NCBI GenBank assembly: GCA_002471225.1
Contig: DKPO01000017.1
Location: forward strand, 1-17,316
Source: Porphyromonadaceae bacterium UBA7332
GTDB taxonomy: Bacteria; Bacteroidota; Bacteroidia; Bacteroidales; UBA7332
Direction of reading: 5' to 3'
DNA length: 17,316 nt
This document shows positions 13,662-17,316 of this stretch, piece after piece. Under the pieces are notes generated by a model that worked only from the letters and a program-made list of their open reading frames with translations, made no database searches and was not told the origin of the DNA. The position numbers and the translations under genes were made by a program. Positions within the stretch are counted from its first letter, which is position 1. Every line of letters begins with the position of its first letter.

Positions 13662-14651
13662 ATGAGACAAACTTATATCATCTTATGCGTATTATTCACT
13701 TTGATTGGATGTTCGTCCGAGGCAGAATTTGCACCGGAATTGAAAACACCGGTTGGTTTTGGCGTAAACGTAGATCAGACCAAAGGAAATTTGGCATTAT
13801 CAAAGGATCAGGTTTTGTCTATGGGTGTTTTTAGCCTATACACAGAAAAGCCATTTCCGGTTGCCGGTTATGCAAGACAGATGGAAAATATATTAGTTCA
13901 TCGTCCCGATAAAGATAAGGTTTTTACTTATTCGCCAATCTCTTACTGGCCGGAATCCGGTTACTTATCCTTTTTCGCCTATTCTCCGTTTGCTTCACCG
14001 GATAATAGAATACAATCCCCGCGACTGACTTCTGAAGGGTATATGCAATTAGACTTTCAACCGGATGAGGAGGTATCTAAGCAAATTGATCTGATGGCTG
14101 CTGTCAATCTTAATAGACAAAGAAATGCGCAAATGGTTGATTTACCATTGAAGCATATTCTGTCTGCTGTTCAGTTTAAAGGATCTACCAGTGTCGTGAC
14201 TTCGGATTATAAGGTTCGTGTAATGGAAATCCAATTAACCAATTTGATTAATAAGGGTACGTTTACTTACAGCACAACAGCAACAGAATGGCAGCTCGAT
14301 TCTAAGGAGAGAAAAAGTTTTACGTTGTCGATAGCTGATAATACTTTACTGGATGTCTCTTTGACAGAAACTCCGGTTAGACTTGTAAATCCAGAGACAG
14401 CCCTGATGATTCTTCCTCAGGAGATTTCAGCCGGACAATTACACCTGAAAGCAAAATTAGAAATCACAGAATCCGGCAAAGTAAGAAATAAAAAAGATAT
14501 TGAAATCGATTTATTCGATCTGCTGAAGCGCTTTACAATTTCCCGAAAATATGTACTGACTCTATCCCATGAAACCGGCTCCAAAGTGAAGGTGAGTTAT
14601 GAAGTCGTAGATTGGGATAAAAAGATAATCGACATACCATCATTTAATTAA
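13662..14651 (+). CDS. Second fimbrillin family lipoprotein (Mfa-like 1), probable minor subunit
   Basis: This 329-residue paralogue of the preceding fimbrillin has the same framework: lipobox LIGC (C17), ISYWPESGYLSFFAYSP, KQIDLMAAVNLN, LPLKHILSAVQFKG and LMILPQEI. Overall identity to the first copy appears low outside these blocks, which suggests an old duplication with separate roles rather than a spare copy. A candidate processing site is K41 in DQTKGNL. The start is supported by AGAGGA placed before the ATG. Because an intrinsic terminator precedes it, it should be made in smaller amounts than the first fimbrillin, as expected of a minor or tip-proximal subunit. It is eight bases from the next gene, so the two are certainly linked. 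Confidence 0.88.
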   Translation: MRQTYIILCVLFTLIGCSSEAEFAPELKTPVGFGVNVDQTKGNLALSKDQVLSMGVFSLYTEKPFPVAGYARQMENILVHRPDKDKVFTYSPISYWPESGYLSFFAYSPFASPDNRIQSPRLTSEGYMQLDFQPDEEVSKQIDLMAAVNLNRQRNAQMVDLPLKHILSAVQFKGSTSVVTSDYKVRVMEIQLTNLINKGTFTYSTTATEWQLDSKERKSFTLSIADNTLLDVSLTETPVRLVNPETALMILPQEISAGQLHLKAKLEITESGKVRNKKDIEIDLFDLLKRFTISRKYVLTLSHETGSKVKVSYEVVDWDKKIIDIPSFN

Positions 14652-14659
14652 TCCGAATT

Positions 14660-17316
14660 ATGTCAACAATAAAATATACTTTATTATTTCTGATAGGTAT
14701 ATGCTTTCTTTATGCATGTACTGATATAACTTATACCGATGATATACGTATGATTGAAGAAGGGATAGGAGCAAAGGTGAAGCTTTCGGTAAAGTCAAAT
14801 CCGAATGAAATTATTACGAGGTCAACATCTTCCGAAGCCGATGAGAAAATGCTTCATAATATGTATGTACTGATTTTCAATGGAGATGGTTCCCGCCTTT
14901 TCGGTCGTTTCTATGATCGAGTCGAAATAGAGAAAGGTGATCTGATTATTGATACTTATAGCGGACGTAATAAAACGGTTTATGCCGTTGCAAATTTAGG
15001 ACTCGGTATGATGAGTCTGAATAAAGAGCAACTGGAGCAGGTTCGTAAATTAGAAGACTTACAAGTTTTAAATGCAGAGCTATTGCAACAGACTCTTACT
15101 CGGGGAAGTAATTTTTTAATGAGTGGTTTTATTGCAGAATCACCAATAAAAGGACCTAAGACTGTCGATATCTATCCCGGTGACCAGACAGCTCAGTCTT
15201 TGGGTACAATCTATCTGAAACGCCTTGATGCGAAAATTCAGTTTAATATAGCAACAAAAGAAGGAGTTAAATTTGAAGCTTCTGAATGGCGGGTCGTTCA
15301 GGCTCCTGCTTTTGTGTTCGCATACCCGAATGATAAGCGCAATCAGTTTACATCAGACAATCAATACTTCAACTCCAAGTGGATGAATATGGAAGGAGAA
15401 GGAGAGATGCAGGGTAAAACATTTTCTTTTTATGTACTGGAGAACCGGAATGCTCCGAAAAAACTGATTCCTGCATCCGGAGATATAGGAGCAGATTATG
15501 CATTGCGTGAAAAACAGGAGAAAGAACAGATAACATCGACTCTTCCCGGACAAACGGTTCAGAACGGAGCGTTTGTTTATGCTCCGCAACATGGAACCTA
15601 TGTTCAGTTTAAAGGGCGTATATCCTATAAGGATACTGATAGTAAAAACATTGATGGAGATGTTATATACACTGTTCATTTAGGCTATGTCAAATCTATT
15701 GATGGAAAAGGTATCGTAAACGATTATGATATAGATCGGAATACATATTATTCCTATAATGTCAAGATAGAATCGGTAAACAGTATTAAGCTTGAGGTTG
15801 AATCGACAAATCCTGATGAGGAAAAACAGCCTGGAGCGGAGGGTGATTTGACAATTGACGGACAAGTTCTTCGTTTTGATTCCCATTTTGAAACAACAAC
15901 GATTGAATTTGATAAGAATTTAGATAAAAGTTATATGACCTGGTCAGTTCATACTCCATTTAGCAAAGGACAAGCGAGCAGTAATCCAGGTGATTATAAA
16001 TGGATCTATTTTAAACTTAGCCCGAAGGATGATTCAAATGTTTATCTTAATACTTTTTCCGCATTTCCCGGATTAGAGAATGTATTTTCCGGAGAATTTG
16101 TAGCAGTAACTGACTTACTGGAAAATACAGGTAAATTATTAGATATAAAACAACTCATATCTGTTTTGAAAGATTCACAGACTAACCCAGAGCTTTATGA
16201 TACAAATGGTAGAGTACGTTTTACTGTTTTTGTACATGAAAACTATTATGAAAAGGATCCGAACGCGAATCTTTCACCAGAAAACCTCCTTTTGTGGAAG
16301 AGGTTTGTGAACAGAGAAGATCGGGTAATGAATATTATTTATGGAGTGAAATATAGTCCTGATGGACAAAGTTCTCTTACACATACTTATTATTCCTTTC
16401 GTCAGGCTTCTATTCAGACCATGTATAACCCTGAATTAAGTGATGATCAATTGAAGACAGCCTGGGGAACTGAGATGTTTCAGGATAAGCAAAAGTATAA
16501 GGTAGATAAAAATAATACAATCGCGGGTATCAGTACTTCAGCTAATGATGGGCGGACTAATACGATTAATCTATGGAAAGTCAACAGTGATTCAAAGTGG
16601 AATACTTACGTTGACGCTCCGTCTAATTCGATGAAGAAAGGGTCTAATTATGCCCGCTATGATTGTATGCAGCGTAATCGAGATCTTAATGGTAATGGAA
16701 AGATTGATAAGAGTGAAGTTCGCTGGTATATGGCAAGTATCAATCAATTAACGGATCTTTGGTTGGGTGAACGTTCTTTCAATCAGGAGGCATCCTTATA
16801 TAAAAAGGAGGATGCGATTAACTATGGAAAAGATTGGAAAGAGCTATGGTTTGTGAGTAGTACATTGAATGGATCCCAACCAATGGTTTTATGGTCAGCA
16901 GAAGGATCTTCTATTGGTAATTTGAATGGAGTACCAGACCAAGGTCTAAAGAATTTAGTATATCGCTGTGTTCGTAATTTAGGTATTAAGGCTGATGATA
17001 TGGCAATACCTGAAGATTTTGTAAAAACAGAGACTAAGCAAGAAAATGGAGTTTCTTTTACACGTATCTCTTTAGATAAATTGAATTATAAATCTATAAG
17101 AGGGCATCGTCAGATAATTGAGCAAATTGAGCATGATGAGCGATCACCTGAAAATTTGCCATATTGGTCCTTTGATGTATACCGCGGAACACATGGCGAA
17201 GGTTTGAATTGGTATGATGTAAAATTGAGAGCCAGTCAGGGAAATTCTCCTTGCCCGATAGGATGGAGGGTACCTAACCAGCGAGAATTATCTTATATGT
17301 TGTCAAGATTAGGAAA
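14660..17316 (+). CDS. Large pilus tip-type lipoprotein (DUF4906-like), C-terminus outside window
   Basis: The frame is open from the ATG at 14660 to the window end, 885 codons with no stop. It begins with a lipoprotein signal (FLYAC, C20). A fimbrillin-like N-terminal region follows (about 36-190: KVKLSVKSN, YVLIFNGDGSRLF, KTVYAVANLG) with R54 in IITRSTS as a possible processing site. A long beta-rich middle leads to a canonical EF-hand loop at 675-686 (D-L-N-G-N-G-K-I-D-K-S-E), flanked by CMQRNR and VRWYMASINQLTDLW. Further on are YRCVRNLG (C770) and CPIGWRVPNQREL (from C865), as in the Fibrobacter major paralogous (FISUMP) motif. It resembles the large terminal subunits of Bacteroidales fimbrillin operons, so a tip adhesin is likely. 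The family name is less sure than the architecture. Confidence 0.82.
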   Translation, partial: MSTIKYTLLFLIGICFLYACTDITYTDDIRMIEEGIGAKVKLSVKSNPNEIITRSTSSEADEKMLHNMYVLIFNGDGSRLFGRFYDRVEIEKGDLIIDTYSGRNKTVYAVANLGLGMMSLNKEQLEQVRKLEDLQVLNAELLQQTLTRGSNFLMSGFIAESPIKGPKTVDIYPGDQTAQSLGTIYLKRLDAKIQFNIATKEGVKFEASEWRVVQAPAFVFAYPNDKRNQFTSDNQYFNSKWMNMEGEGEMQGKTFSFYVLENRNAPKKLIPASGDIGADYALREKQEKEQITSTLPGQTVQNGAFVYAPQHGTYVQFKGRISYKDTDSKNIDGDVIYTVHLGYVKSIDGKGIVNDYDIDRNTYYSYNVKIESVNSIKLEVESTNPDEEKQPGAEGDLTIDGQVLRFDSHFETTTIEFDKNLDKSYMTWSVHTPFSKGQASSNPGDYKWIYFKLSPKDDSNVYLNTFSAFPGLENVFSGEFVAVTDLLENTGKLLDIKQLISVLKDSQTNPELYDTNGRVRFTVFVHENYYEKDPNANLSPENLLLWKRFVNREDRVMNIIYGVKYSPDGQSSLTHTYYSFRQASIQTMYNPELSDDQLKTAWGTEMFQDKQKYKVDKNNTIAGISTSANDGRTNTINLWKVNSDSKWNTYVDAPSNSMKKGSNYARYDCMQRNRDLNGNGKIDKSEVRWYMASINQLTDLWLGERSFNQEASLYKKEDAINYGKDWKELWFVSSTLNGSQPMVLWSAEGSSIGNLNGVPDQGLKNLVYRCVRNLGIKADDMAIPEDFVKTETKQENGVSFTRISLDKLNYKSIRGHRQIIEQIEHDERSPENLPYWSFDVYRGTHGEGLNWYDVKLRASQGNSPCPIGWRVPNQRELSYMLSRLG

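Noticed and set aside
15353..15886. Two - strand frames opposite the tip-type gene
   Set aside because: They lie opposite a continuous lipoprotein frame with recognisable domains and have hydrophobic, low-information sequence.

Overview
The window is chromosomal DNA from a member of the Bacteroidota, most likely order Bacteroidales. Four things point there: AT-rich codon usage, several exact copies of the Bacteroidota -7 promoter element TAnnTTTG, a ParA-ParB-DUF5683-LysM transglycosylase block, and a type V (fimbrillin) pilus operon headed by DUF3575 and DUF5119 genes. The genus cannot be fixed from sequence alone. All genes from 1714 onward lie on the + strand; the only - strand gene is at the left edge. 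There is no tRNA, rRNA, CRISPR array or insertion sequence.

Region 1 (1-1713): the 5' part of a THUMP/RlmL-type RNA methyltransferase gene on the - strand, then a 370-base divergent intergenic region. That region holds four copies of a DnaA-box-like nonamer (TTWTNAACA) within 68 bases, an AT-rich stretch with a repeated 10-mer, and a 12-base inverted repeat built from parS-like half-sites. With genes pointing away on both sides and parAB adjacent, it is a candidate replication origin, which is inference.

Region 2 (1714-5880): parA, parB, a DUF5683 membrane protein gene and a LysM-carrying lytic transglycosylase gene, ended by a very strong intrinsic terminator. parAB act in chromosome segregation; the transglycosylase acts on periplasmic peptidoglycan.

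Region 3 (5881-8715): a non-coding stretch with a promoter (both -33 and -7 elements) and a terminator about 75 bases downstream, suggesting a small RNA. Next come a LPG-synthase-TM/flippase-like membrane protein gene and the dipeptidase gene pepD, two bases apart and closed by a second strong terminator.

Region 4 (8716-17316): an AraC-family regulator gene, a long structured leader, then a type V pilus operon. It encodes an OmpA-like/DUF3575 outer-membrane protein, a DUF5119 lipoprotein (probable anchor or accessory), a first fimbrillin (probable shaft), an internal terminator, a second fimbrillin, and a very large lipoprotein (probable tip) cut by the window end. The tip candidate carries a canonical EF-hand loop and a CPxGWRxP motif. 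The internal terminator offers a simple way to make more shaft subunit than tip subunits from one transcript.

The most interesting items are the origin-like cluster upstream of parA, the terminator inside the pilus operon, the calcium-loop tip protein, the structured leader, and the candidate small RNA. None of them is proven by sequence alone.
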